From the NCBI GenBank assembly GCA_047495785.1, contig JBLDXI010000042.1, positions 1,612,001 through 1,676,000 of the forward strand: a stretch of 64,000 nt of DNA, read 5' to 3'. The notes under the pieces were generated by a model. It had not been told where the DNA came from, made no database searches, and worked only from the letters and a program-made list of their open reading frames with translations. Of this stretch, positions 21,700-34,700 are shown piece after piece (position 1 is the stretch's first letter; each line of letters starts with the position of its first letter). The position numbers and the translations under genes are program-made. Source of the stretch: Lepidodermella squamata. Taxonomy: Eukaryota; Gastrotricha.

Positions 21700-22802
21700 A
21701 TTAAATCACTGAAAATAATTTGGTGAAACTTGTGGAGAAAAATATATCGACAACAAGTGAGAGGAAATATTAAACAATTAAAATAATTTTAATTTGAAAA
21801 TACTAAACAATTTAAAAATAATTTTGGAGACAGTGATAGTAAGAGTTATCAAAATTGCGAAATTGTACGTTGATATAGGGAACCCCCAGCTCCAGTTCGA
21901 AAACAAGGAGAAACCCCGGCTTTAAAATCTTCCTAGTTAGTTGTTTTTCAGCATGCAAAATTCAGATTATTCTACAAAAATTTCAATTTCTTCAATTTAA
22001 TAGCACGTGATTGAAACGTGAAATAGCGCGCCGTTATAAGTGCAAGAGAACAGCAAGAGAGGCTAGGTATAAATTTCTTAACGCCCAGAAAATGTGCCAT
22101 ATTCAATTAAAGGATTTTTTATATTAAAAAATTAAACGCCGGTGCGGGTTCCCTGTAACGTGAGATTCGTTGTTATTCCCCTGCGTTAAATAAATTTGGT
22201 ACTTTTTCTTATCATGTGTCTCGAACTGGTGGTGCTGGTAGTAGCTGTTTTCAAATTACAGAGCTCTTAGCGTTGCGCAATATAGGCTCGTCCTTTGTGG
22301 CTGATGTTACGTGTTTTAGTGGAGGCAGAGGAATTTTAATATTTTATCTATTTTTGGCGTCCTAATTTTCACCATGATATTTGCTGCCTAAAATCGACGC
22401 CGCTCCCGCAAAGTTCATGGCGTTCTCAAAGAGTTCACATTGTTCTCAGACTTCGATTACGCCGTCGCCTTCGCTTGTCCCATTTTCCGCTGATTTTTCA
22501 ATCATAGAAATCTTAAAATTCCACGAAGTGGCTTTCTCTCGCGGAAGAGTTCACATTGTTCTTGGACTTCGATTACGCCGACATTATGCGTCCTAATTTT
22601 CGTCCGATCCCGTGGAAATCGTAAAAATTTTCAACTCGACCGCAGCCTGCATGGAAATCTGAAAAGAGGTCACATTGTTCTAGTCGGTGATTACGTGCAT
22701 ATCTCTATATTTAGCGGCCGATTACGTCTCGTCAAATTTCATCCTGCTTTTATGCGTTGAAATATTTAGGCTTTTATTGTCTGCATGCTGTCTTGTTTCT
22801 CT

Positions 22803-22877
<75 letters not shown>

Positions 22878-25090
22878 AAGAATATGTCCACGAATTTTAT
22901 TTCTTTAGAGAAGTTTAATAATTATTTTCAACAAAAATTTACAAGGCGCGAATCACCAAATGTATAGGTAACTATGTATAAACGAGGCTGGGAATGCGGG
23001 AGAAATTAAGCGGAAATCAGGGCATATTTGAGCAATTTTAGTAAAATAGCTATTAAAATTACACGCTAATAATATTTAAAGACAACAACAATATCACCCC
23101 AGTCATTATTCCCAGTCTTCAGACCTCGCCAGCGTAGCTTGATTGGAAAAATGCGGCTAATCTTTCGTGGCCATAACGAAAATTCAGCTTCTGTAACCTT
23201 TATCAGATTGAAGAAAGCCTTTTTTCCATCTCGAACGATTTCGCCAACCGATGATGGGTTCTAAGAAACAAAAGGCATCGCGAAAAAATGATTAGTTCCA
23301 TATATAGGCAAATTTGAGGCCAGTAATTTTTTTTAAATTATTTTTAACAATTTAGGGTTTTAATTAAAATTTAAACATTTTTTCATTTATTTCAATTATT
23401 CTAAATAACAGAAAAAAATACCTGGGGTTTATGTCGTGAAAATTTGCGAAGCGGCATTGCACAGAAACACGCCCTGCCTTCAGGTCTGCGCCTTCTAATT
23501 TAGTCGCCGGTTTACTTAGGATCGACGCTATTCGTAGGGCTATTTGATTAATTACAGAATAAATAGGTCGACGTGCTACGGTTGGTAAATTGGGCGGCCG
23601 GGTGTTTTTACGAAGTGCGCGAATGGCCTCTTTCATTTCACCATCGCCATAGTGCGTGGTGCCGAAAAATTGAGGGGAAGGACAGGGTCTCGGGCGTAAA
23701 CTATGTTGGTTTATAACCATGGAGCTGAACAAAATGTATAAAAATCGCAACAAACTTTCAATTTTTGCAAAATATTAGTTTGGCTAGTTCAGTTGAGTTA
23801 ATCGGCGTCAGACTTTCATGCCATTTATATAACCAGCGATTACAAGTCTTGGTGACACGTGCGTGGCAACAACACGTAGTTATGATGGCAATTCCTGTAA
23901 TCAGCCTATAAGAGCATCGCGCCCTAAATTCGGCCACTTCATGAGGTTTTCCCCACTTTGCCAACAATTATATTTTGCCCAATAATTCACATTTTAGTTT
24001 TGATTTTTCTGCCGAATTATGGCCGAAATTTGGACACCAAGTGCTTTACAGCAGTTTTTTGGTCACAGTGGGTGGCCGAATTTACGAGATGGCCGAAATC
24101 AGGGTTGGATAGAGTTTTTGAAGTAGTTATTCTAGCAACAAATCCTATACTTTAATGAGTTACCGTCATTAATTCTTTTTTTGAGGTGGATTTATGAGGT
24201 GAAATCGAGTTAGAAATTGTGAATTTCTACAGTTGAGCATGGGAGACAAAAAGTAAGGAATATATCACATCCTTTTTTATTTCAAAATTCATGAAAAATC
24301 GACGGAAATTGACATTGGGTGTTGATGAGAACAGAGAGAAATAGTTTTCGATAGGACTAGTTCCAGCTTGCATCATTTCAGTTTACGGCATGTCGCTTCT
24401 TAAGGGTACATTCAGTGTAAGCCGGTTTGTAAGACCGCAGCCAGTTAGTCTCCATGTCAACGCATCCACGGAACAATCAGTTGAGCAGTATTCCATTCGG
24501 CGACCAAAATCTAGGAAAATGAAAATTTATTTCGTGAACAATTCAACATCGAATAATTTTAGGTTTTCCGTTCAAATCAAGTATCAATTTGAAATTCAGT
24601 AAAGAAATGAAAAATCGAGACTTCCCAATAGTTATAACCCTATACTTTACGTCAATTAATTCTGAAAACTGATAAATCGCAAGCGTCTCGCTTAGCTGCA
24701 AAGAATATCTCATGCCCGATCGAAGGCAACGACGATCTCAGCCTCGCATGCCGAGGTTGAAGGGGAGTCTCCAAATTTGCAAATAAATCTACCCAATCGC
24801 GTGATTATGATGGGCTTGCCCACAGCCTGACAAGCGACAACATACAAATATCAGTCGGTACCTATAGCAGATACGTCATTTTGACCCTCTACAGGCAAAA
24901 TGGAGAATCACGATGAAAAGCTGGCTCAGTTCTCCTAAATTCCGAACGTAAATGTTAGACCCAGAGTGGAACTCGACGCCAATTCAAATACCCGTCATTT
25001 TGGCTTGAAAAACTCGCAATTAACATCCACTTTTGCAATAATTTCATGAAACCATCCTATGAACTGGGCTCTCAGCCGCATTTCAGTCAA
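21700..25090. other. AT-rich accessory DNA with a microsatellite
   Basis: No gene recognised. It contains the CT microsatellite and scattered GGTGGCCGAA-type motifs around 23930-24110 that also occur near 4441, suggesting a dispersed repeat family. Confidence 0.4.
22806..22876. repeat. (CT)n microsatellite
   Basis: About 35 uninterrupted CT units; open frames here are simply Ser-Leu repeats. Confidence 0.95.
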
Positions 25091-25094
25091 CTAC

Positions 25095-25375
25095 CGCGGG
25101 ACGGTCGCTCGAAACATCATTAGTTCTCTCACGATCTACCAAGGATCACCACCAGGATCTGGCGCAAATTACTTTCAATTACTTTCAAACAAAACCGAGA
25201 GAACCCTCGAACAGGGTTACAGCACCATCAGCACTCAAAGCATCGAATGCTAGTGATGGAACAGCCTCACAAGCTTCTTCAAGCTTCTTCAAGCGGAGTC
25301 GTATTTTCGAGGATAGCCCAGCTACGCTGAAGCGAGCGAGGACAAAGTTTCCAGTCTCGGATCCTGAACTTGAAG
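25095..25375 (+). CDS. Candidate internal exon of an unknown gene
   Basis: One frame stays open from about 25110 to 25375 with a coding-like, Ser/Lys/Arg-rich composition (NYFQTKPREPSNR, then FEDSPATLKRARTKF). It ends CTTGAAG before GTAGGA, a plausible donor. The NYFQTKP stretch resembles LNYFSVKPSNPP in the exon at 28783-29172, so the two may be related. No start, partner exon or family is identified. Confidence 0.3.
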
Positions 25376-25379
25376 GTAG

Positions 25380-28300
25380 GATCCCAAATTTCGGGTTTTT
25401 TCGGTTATTTTTCTCCGCATATTTCCTCACGAGAGAAAAGTAATTCTGACCATGACAGACGAATAGAGCATCCTCAGTTCTATAACCCTAATAGATTTCA
25501 AGCTCCCGGTCGCCACTACTTGGCGGGAATAACGCGTCAAAAACGCAAAAACAGCGCCCCCGACTTACTCGTGGGATTTTACCTCAAACTGTTACCACCT
25601 GTTAATTGAATTTTAGACGTTTATACCTGACGAGACATACAAGTCTCCACTTGAAAATAGTTCGAAAACTTCATTTCACTTTTTTCAAGGCGACTGGGAC
25701 GTATTTTGTTGATATTTTTTTACCGTAGTCATTCTGTAGTACTTGTGGTAAAACTACGGAAAAACTACGGTAGCAATCGTATATTGAAGAATGAAGAATT
25801 ATTACAAAAATTACCTGATAAAAATTTCGTAGTCAAGTTTGCGCGCCATGGATCTTCCTATCCCTCGGATTACCCGCTTCCTAGACGACCGATGCTCGTT
25901 GTAAACCCGTCGGCTGTTATTCCGCCGCTTCGCTGGCGATGAAACGCTTGCAACTTCGTGCTGATCAGGTTGAAAACGGATTAAACACGTCGAGGCTGTC
26001 GGTTTCGAATTCGGCGAGTTCCGGCGGTTAGACAAGAGTTAAATAACGTGCTTTCGAGTGTCTCATTTTTCGAATAGTTGGTGACTCGCTATTACTTGAC
26101 GTCGATACTGAAGTTGCGATAATTCTTAAATGCGGATCGAGCGTGAACGATGGGAACGATGGGAACACTGAGCCAGTCATTCGTGAAGGAATTCGAGCAA
26201 ATGTCTCCTTTGTACCAGCTTGGCCATAATCGCCGCCAGCGACATCGGAATGAAGCCAGTTCAAATCGCTGTATTACGTTCGTTCATGCGAACTGCCTAA
26301 ATACGGAAAAATAAATGAAAATTAGTCAAGTAGTTAATTTCTTTGATTATTATGATTAAAAAAGTGAACCATGTAAATTACGTAAAAACCTACACAGAAA
26401 AATTATTCTGTTTTTAATTTGGACTGTTCTCAGAAAAACACAAAAATAAAAAAATAGCATATCCGAAAATAAAAAAAATTAAGAAAAAAAGAGAAAAAAT
26501 GCTAGGGATGGTATACTATATTTTTTTACGTATTTCGATGAGAAAAACTAGTGATATTGAAATTATGATTTTTACCGCCTCGCTCCCGTCGACATTTAAA
26601 TTTTAAGCGGACAACAGGAAGGGCTGTGATCGCACATAAACAAATTTCCAATAAAAATTTTTTTATATATTAATCATTGACAGTATTATCCTCATCAGCT
26701 CAATAAAACCAACCTTGGCATTATCTTTTTCGCGATGTTATCGGGCAAAAAATCGGGGGTAGTGCTGCGTCTGTCAACATCTACGTCACATGGAAAGCGT
26801 AGCCAATTTTTTTCGCATGAAAATGGTTATTGAGGAAGCGCAAGGGCCAAAAAATCGAGCTTCGTAGAAACCCGAAACTCGAACTACCCTAACCCTATCC
26901 TTATTCCTGAATCCTAACCAAACCTTAAACCTAACCCTAACCCCTAACCCCAATTCCTAATCACAGTATGGCTAAAAATCACGATTTCATGAGAAAAAAA
27001 TATGTATAAAGGTTATTTTTCCATTAAAAATGAAATTCGTAATTTTTAATCGACCAAATCATCAAAAAACTATGATTATGCAGTCATTTTTCGAAATTAA
27101 CAGAAGTTCCTATAGAGCCATGTTATTTGGGAAATTTTTGAGTTGGATTTTATTAGGCTCGCACCTTAGGGTGGCAAATCAAATCCTTTTCTTTAAAACA
27201 CATCGCCACATCCAGAACTTTGCAATTCACATTTGAAATGAAAAAACTCTGCATCAATTCTTCCAAAATATAATCGCCTAAAAAATCATTTAAATCCGAA
27301 CCCACTTTTTGTATGAGGTACGCTTTTTAATCTCAGATGTAGGGCTCTATACTGAGCTCTATATCTAAATCCTATTAAATAACCCTAATTTATTCCTATA
27401 TGTTCTGAAGCGATAGAACCGGGGCGATAAAATAATTTGTTCGAAAACAACGATTAGACAATAAAAAACTATTATTACTATACTTTATACGACTACTTGT
27501 ATTATAGCCTTGAGCAAAATCTGGAAAACTGGTGAAAAGTTTCTGATGAGTTTCTTGGCAGAAACGAAACGCAATCTCAGCGCAGCCCGAAAACCGACTC
27601 ATTTCGAAAGATTAAATATTGAAAATCCAATCGCTAAAATTAAGAAAAAATCTGTCAATAATTTAGTGCTTTTTATCGACCAAAATTTTTTTCAAAATTA
27701 ATCCTCCTTAATAAGCTGTTCTGAGATTGCGTCAAACTTGCCATCACCAAGTTTTGCAGCTAAAATGACTATATTTTTGTTAGCCAATGCGCAAATGCCG
27801 TTTTCCTAAAAATGACCATAAATAAGTGGCGTTGAGCAAGCATAGTTTACTAAAATTGCAGTGCGCATCATTTAATGACAGAATTAAGAGAATAGCGTAG
27901 CCCAGAGTTGTCCACGGGTCGAAAAATTGAGGCCCGACCGAGCCCGTCACGAAATTAGTATTCCTTCTTCCTTTTCGATGCTCAAAAACTTCAAAGAGAC
28001 GTCATTTTTACTCGAAGTTGGCATTATATTGATGTTTTGCTACGGGAATAACTTAAAATCTTACTGTCAAATTTACTGAAAGCAATTGCAAAGAAATCCT
28101 AGAAGACGGGTTTTGAAAACCAGAGGATTGGAAAACCCGTACCCGCCCAAACCCGGCCCGGGTTAAACCCGGCCCGTGGACATCTCTGGCGTAGCCAACC
28201 CTTTTAACGATGGGCAGAACGAACTAAAATCAAAAGCCAGTGTAAAAGCCACTAATGAGGATAGTCGGATCGTTTTTAGTTGGATTGGAATGCGACATGA

Positions 28301-28780
28301 ATATTTTAAATGCGAAATAGGAGCATATCGAAGAGTTGAAAGAATCACGTGTCCGCTAATGACCTAATTAAGGGATGCGCATTATTAGATCATTTGCAAC
28401 CACCCTGAAAACCGAATTTTTTTTGTATTCGCACTCTGAATTTTGCTGAAATTTCGATTATTGAAAATAAAGAAAAATCTACTTAAAAATCTAAGAAGTG
28501 AATAAAGTCGAAAAAGCCTATCCGTCACGAAGTCGTTTTTTCTCCCGATAATTTTGGTACTCGCGTAATATTGCTTATTATTGAAAAAAATATTCCTTGC
28601 CCTTGGAAGCGAATGAAATCTTAAACCATTAAAATCTTTGAAAATGGGCTGAATTTCGATAAATAATAATTCTTAACTCATCAAGGCTTGATTACCTCAT
28701 TATTCTCCAGATTCTTCAGCCTTTCAGCATTTACTATCTCTGCATCGCACAATTTGCTTAGAATTGATTAATTTCGTACC
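25380..28780. other. AT-rich accessory DNA, no gene recognised
   Basis: Contains a telomere-like tract (26887-26960) and no supported gene. Short frames here lack splice partners and motifs. Confidence 0.4.
26887..26960. repeat. Degenerate CCCTAA-type interstitial tract
   Basis: Contains CCCTAACCCTATCC and CCTAACCCTAACCCCTAACC with diverged units between them. It resembles TTAGGG telomere repeats on the other strand, rather than the TTAGGC usual for rhabditid nematodes. Confidence 0.5.
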
Positions 28781-28782
28781 TA

Positions 28783-29172
28783 ATGGCTCAAAAGCGGCCT
28801 CTTGGTGCTGAATCGGGCTTGGAATCGAGCTCGGAAGAGCCAATAGCTGAGTCCCGTTTCCCTCTCGGTAGAATCCCCAAGGTGGCGAGGAGCACATCAG
28901 GGGCCCAGCTCAACTACTTTTCAGTGAAGCCAAGTAATCCACCCAGGAAGAATCCGATCGACCGTAACAAGCCAGGTTGCAGTGGAACAGCGCCGCCAGG
29001 AACTTCGGCTGAAGTTTCGCCACCTAGGGCCAACAATGCGAAGACGTCAAGGCGACCGGTCTCGCCAGTTGCTTCTTTAACAGAGCCAGACTTGCCGCGT
29101 GATATGGCTCGATCAAACGCCCTGCAGAGATCTTTCCTGGAAGAAGAAGAAACGACATCATTTGATGACAAC
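28783..29172 (+). CDS. Candidate first exon, Ser/Pro-rich protein
   Basis: Open from ATG (MAQKRPLGAESGLESSSEEP) for 130 codons, low-complexity Ser/Pro/Arg-rich with an acidic end (EEEETTSFDDN). A GTAATT site after GACAAC could be a phase-0 donor, which would match the phase-0 start of the RAG1-like gene at 31799. If so this is its N-terminal exon, but the small gene at 29990-30416 would lie inside that intron. The alternative is an independent short gene. Function unknown. Confidence 0.4.
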
Positions 29173-29989
29173 GTAATTTTTTGAACTAATTCATTTAAGC
29201 ATAAAAAATATTTACTTCACAAATATTTCTAAATTTCATGATTTTTAATGAAACGGTTTTCCCCTTGAAATATTTCATCTATCATTAAACGCCGCAATAC
29301 AGTAAAATCTGAATTTTCATCCAAGGTGGGAGAATGCAATTCTTCATTTTTCCAAAAAAATATGCGAGTTTTGCTATTTACACTCCAGTTTTCGCAATTT
29401 ATAACGCATTTGGCCAACTTTCGTCGCAAATTTATCCGATCTGAAATTATAAAATTTCACAACGGAACTTGACGTGGATTTCAAATTAGGGATTTTTCAA
29501 TTTTTTCGGCTTCCCTAAATCCTCCAGGGAACACCACTTTGCCCTTTTCAAATGGTGAGTATCCGTGGTCTAAAATATCTCAATTATCCGAATCGAAGCT
29601 GATTTTACAAATTTTAAGAACGTAATTTCCTCCATAGTTACTACGCGTGATGGTACTTCATGAAAATAAATCTGCATTACCCAGCCAGATTTTTCAGGAT
29701 TTTCGAAGAAGAGACGAGATTAGAATTGGAATGAATTTAAGGGTCCGACAGCGGGCGTAGCCAAAATTTTGATTACAACTTATTCCCCATAGTTAATTAG
29801 AAAACGTGACGATAATTCGCAATGCGTTTGAAATCGTTATTGTTGCATCTAATAACTTATCATGGGCACAGTATTTCAAACGCCATTAGTCGCCTTTAGT
29901 CACATGACAGAAACAGTTGAATATATCTGATCCTAATAATGTAGAAATTAGGCAAAGTTTTCAGAGCGAATTTATCGATTTTTTTCATC

Positions 29990-30416
29990 ATGAGCAACCT
30001 CGAAGACGACGATCGCTATTCAACGGGAGATTCTGAATATGACAGCGACGAGTCCATGAGATTAAGGGCGAAAGCCAAGCGAAAAGCTGAAGAGTATGCC
30101 TTTTATCGCCGTTTGTCATGGCACAACTATAAACGCGAGAATCCTACATTAAGTAGCCACTTTGTTCCTAACAAACTGGGTATGAATTAGCTGAATAGCA
30201 GCGCTCCAAGTAAGAATTTTCACCTTATGCACTTTTCTTGCAGAAAGAAGCGCTTCGTGCATTGAGTTTATAGCCGATCGAACCGGAGACTGGAATATGA
30301 CGTGGTATATGCTTACTGAGCTAGGGAATATACCTGCGAACCGACGATATTCAGTCAATTTGGGAAAACACGAATTCAACTTCGGAGGTTCTTTTCGAAG
30401 AAAGGACTTCAATTGA
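29990..30416 (+). CDS. Unknown two-exon gene, 120 residues
   Basis: Exon 1 (29990-30179) begins ATG and is acidic then basic (DDDRYSTGDSEYDSDES, RLRAKAKRKAEEYAFYRR). The intron (30180-30243) is 64 bp with GTATGA and TTGCAG ends. Exon 2 (30244-30416) continues in phase through IEFIADRTGDWNMTWYML to TGA. No stops interrupt the joined frame. There is no signal peptide or membrane segment; the charged N-terminus suggests a nuclear or nucleic-acid-associated protein, which is inference only. It sits between the Ser/Pro-rich exon and the RAG1-like gene, inside the candidate mobile element. Confidence 0.5.
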
Positions 30417-31798
30417 GCTTAAGTGCTGAACCTATCTCATTTTGCCCTCAATATTTTGATCAACAGCTAATTCACCTTATTTAATTTCATGCTTTGATGC
30501 CATTCAAGAGGTTTCAGAAATAAATTAATTCGCCTCCGTGTAATATCGTTAGCCATGGTACAGCAAGTATTATGGCACGCTTGTAAATAGTTCAATAAAA
30601 TTTCGAATAAGTCTTTTTTGCAACCATGAATTTTCCGTCTGACTTTTTTCTGTGTGATCCGTATGTCATGTTAGCAATTCGAGTCGAAAAAACACAACTA
30701 GCGTGAGTGGGGATATTTTGGAAAAAACCCATGTTTTTAGAATTTTAAAATGAATTTGAATTTGTTTTTTTTCGTCCTCCTTAAGGCATGAAATGTGATG
30801 ATAAAGATTCGAGGATTAAAAATCAGTCTTAAATTAGAAATCGATGATTTTAGGTTTGAGTAAGGTAATTTCAGATTGACCTGTAATGTTTGTGAATTTT
30901 ACGTGATTTTTGGCGATTGCAAAAACAATTAAGAAAAGTTGTACAATTAGCGGGTGATTTTTTGCTTAATAAAAACCATAAAAAATCAGCGCGCAAGTTT
31001 TTACTCGGGTATCAAGTACCCTGAAAGCCTCCAATTTAGCTTGAAATTAAAAATTTAAGCTTGTAATTTATCACGACCACGATGATACGCGATGAAGCTT
31101 CTACAGCGTGTCCACAAGTTACGCAACTATTTTTTACTTGGAATCTTTTCTACAAAATTAAACTCATTTTATTAAATTAAACCAACTGAGAGAATATTCA
31201 ATTTTTTATACGCGATTTAACCGAAAAAATCAAAAATTTACCAAAGAAAACCCGGAAACCCCCGATGGTAACTGGTTCGGAAATTTTCGGTATTTTACCC
31301 GTTTGGAAATAATATCTCCGGACTTTTTTAATCCCATTAACAACTGAAATAATTCATTGAAGTTCTCCTAATTTTTTCAAATTTTCTATACATTTTTTGG
31401 TCAAACTGTGTGACTTCATCTATCATTACAGAGTTTCTGAACCCTTAGCCGTGTACTTTCTTTGCATGCGTTACTTATGGGACACGCTGTAATTACTAAC
31501 AAATGAAATTCGATGAATGTCAAATTGTGGATAAAAGTATTATAAGGCCAGTTTTGCTTTTAATCTTGTTTTGAACACCCTATACCCCAACTCGAAATTA
31601 TTTACAGTGTAAAATTAAAAAAATAGTAATTACGAGGTTTGAGAGCACTAAGTAAGACACATTTAGACTCGCCGAGCAAAAATAATGCGATTTCCTGAGT
31701 AAGATGTCATTTTTAATTAAAATTTAACAAATATCAACGAATTTTGTGAATTTGAAATTTCTCCAGCAATTTTCTTATAAATCCTCCAATCTTTTCAG

Positions 31799-34700
31799 GC
31801 GACTTCTTTCAACATATTTGCAAGTCCAAAACAGGTAAAATTGGGTCGACCTGCTACCAAGCGGTACCAGGAACTCGAACCGTCTGCTCGCTGCATGAGG
31901 CGGAAGCGTCGCCTAGAAGATGGTTTGCAGTTCACCACAGACGATTTTGCCAACCGAGTTATGTGTTACCACGACAAAGCTCCGGTAGTAGGAGCCTCAG
32001 TAGAATTGTGGTTTCCTGGTCCCCAAGGAACCTACGACAAGGTGGCAAGGCGCTATGGCGCAGCTGCAGAGGAAGAAGACCCCGTGGAGGCAGCCAGAAA
32101 GTTCGACAAATTATAATTATAATTCCGATATTTTATGTCTATCCTTGTAGGCTCATACGTCTTTCAACCTCTCATGTCATGAGTGGAAGGGCGACAGAAA
32201 AAATAGCAAGCGCCCATAAAGTGGTACGCCGAGCAGTGTTGCGAGAAGAAAAATCAAGGCAAAGCAACATGTTCGATTTAACGACGAAAAAATCACCGCT
32301 ACTTACTGCCGAGGTAAATTATGAAAATAGGATATTCAACTCAATACATTAATTTCGATCAATAACACTACGATTTTGCGCGAATTTTTCCGGAACAAAA
32401 TAATTCCGAAGATTATTCTATACCGAAATTAATTCTATAAAATTCTTTCTATAAATTTATTTTCCCTTGAGAAAAGGTAATACGATAAATCAAGAAGGTT
32501 GGGCGATCTCTTCTCATTTTCCTGAAAAAAAACAATTTTAAATGGCTAAAATTTGTGAAGTTAAAAAAGCGGTAGGAACTCCACAGCCCATTTCAGCTAC
32601 GGCTAGATCCTCAAATTTCCACCATTGAAAATCTCACATATTTTGAATGTCATAAACGATAATTTCGGCAAAATCATAGCGACTAGTGGACTTACATTTT
32701 CAGCAAATTCTCTGATTTCAGGATGAAGAGGATAACGGCGATTGTGGTATCGAGGGTGAGTCGGTAGAAAGCGCTTTGAGAAATGAGTCGTATGAACTGC
32801 GGCGAAACGATGAGGGAAGCGAGGCTGAAGAAATTGATGTGAAGACTGAGCGTAAGAAAGGCGGCTGCTCTCGAGATGTACGACAGATGTTGTCAACATT
32901 AATCACTGTTCACGAATTAAAGCCAGAGCATCCAGTCAAAATTCGACTTGCTCTAGACGGTACGCCTGGCCGAACAGAAGGCACGCAAGAAATGGTTCGA
33001 TTCACCATCTGCCTGCTGGATAAGAAAAATCGGCCAGATCTTGCATCCGAGCATGCGATAGCGACGTTCTTCGACACAGAATGTCACGCATCAATTGCCC
33101 ATTATTTCTCGGAAGCGTTCTCGCAGGTTCGACTCTCCATTATGATTATTTAAAATAATCCTAAAATATGCGAAAAATATATTATAGAGGAAGGTCTTCA
33201 ATTCAAGGCGTGCTTTTTCCTGTGTTTTAAACATGAAAATGCGCAACTATTCATTAATTTTGCGAAAAAAAATTGAAATGGAATCAAACGTAGTATAACC
33301 AAATAATTCTGAAATTAAATAGTAAAATAATAGCTTTGTCATCAACAATCAACAAACAAAAATCAACAAATCTTCCTGGGGGAATGGTATCATTTAACGA
33401 TATTTTCAATTATACGAAATCATGAATTTTGCGAATTTTTAAAATCCACGGGAAAACTTGAAATTAAAATAAATTAATAGAACGAAAAATCGGAATAAAT
33501 AAAACTAAGTAAATAAAAAAAATGCCCATCTGCAATACGGCAATATCTGCAGCATCTCGCCGGATAAAATACCCATCGTCATCACCCATCACTATAAAAC
33601 TAAACCAATAAAACTAAACCTCCATACAATATAAGGCAAACTCTATTCTGAATTCCCTTTGTTTAACATCGTGTCCCATAAGTAAGTGATAAAAAAACAG
33701 AGAAATACGATTATGCTAGCTAAAATGAGTGCCGAATTATTTTCACGAGGCCATAATAATCTTTCGAAAAATTAAAAATGACAAGAGAATGCATACTGAG
33801 ATTTAAACCCATGGAAATTTGGTTCAGCCTGGTAAAATACAGCCGATTACAGTAGGTTACATCAGGGTTTTACGTGATTTTCCCGATAAATTTCTACTTT
33901 TTCGCTAAAGCCGTGCGTAATGAAAATGGAAAATTATCCCGGCAGGATTATTTTCAAATAATTATTAGAATTTTCTGCAAATAATTGCAAACTTAAAATT
34001 TTTTGCCAATTTATGCCCAATTTTTGCCCAAATTAAGCGTGTTAAAAGTCAACTAATACAGGTCCCAAAAAAGTATTACTAATTTTTGAAAAATTAATAA
34101 ATTCACGTGTTTCAGATAAATCATCTGCAAGACCATGGACATGATTTTGGCGGCAACCACTACGACATCGAGGCCTACTGGAGTGCCGATGTTATGGCTG
34201 TCATTAAAGTCTTTGGAGCCGGTAGTACAAATGGCGATCATTTTTGCCCTCTTTGTACGCAGCGAAGAAGCTCTAAAAATGACGAAGACGTTAGTGACCG
34301 CCTATTCCATCGACTGGCCGTCATGGATCAAATCATGCAGAATCCCGAATGCAACCGTAAAGGGCAAAAATATATGCCTCTTCTACGGATCCGCCCTGAT
34401 CACATCCTGCCCGATCCTCTGCATATGCTCGCTCGTCTCACTGAGACTTTGATTAAATTGGTTCGCAAATAATAAATTTTAGTGAATTTCTCATGTATAA
34501 TAAATATATGAAATTTAAGACGCTTCAGCGGCTACTCGAACTCGGCCTGACTACGGATGCTGATCGCATCAAGAATGGGCTTGAGAGAAGGGGTGGCGGT
34601 CGGCTGAAAATTGACTACACCGAGAAATCGGCGAGCCAGAAGAAGGCTTTCAAGGTCACAGTCAAGGTGACGGGCCACACCATCGCTACGAAGGCCTTCA

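Noticed and set aside
22687-22967. Open frames rich in Ser-Leu repeats
   Set aside because: They are produced entirely by the CT microsatellite.
32603-32906. Minus-strand frames over exon 3 of the RAG1-like gene
   Set aside because: The plus-strand exon has matched splice phases and catalytic motifs; the minus frames are shadows.
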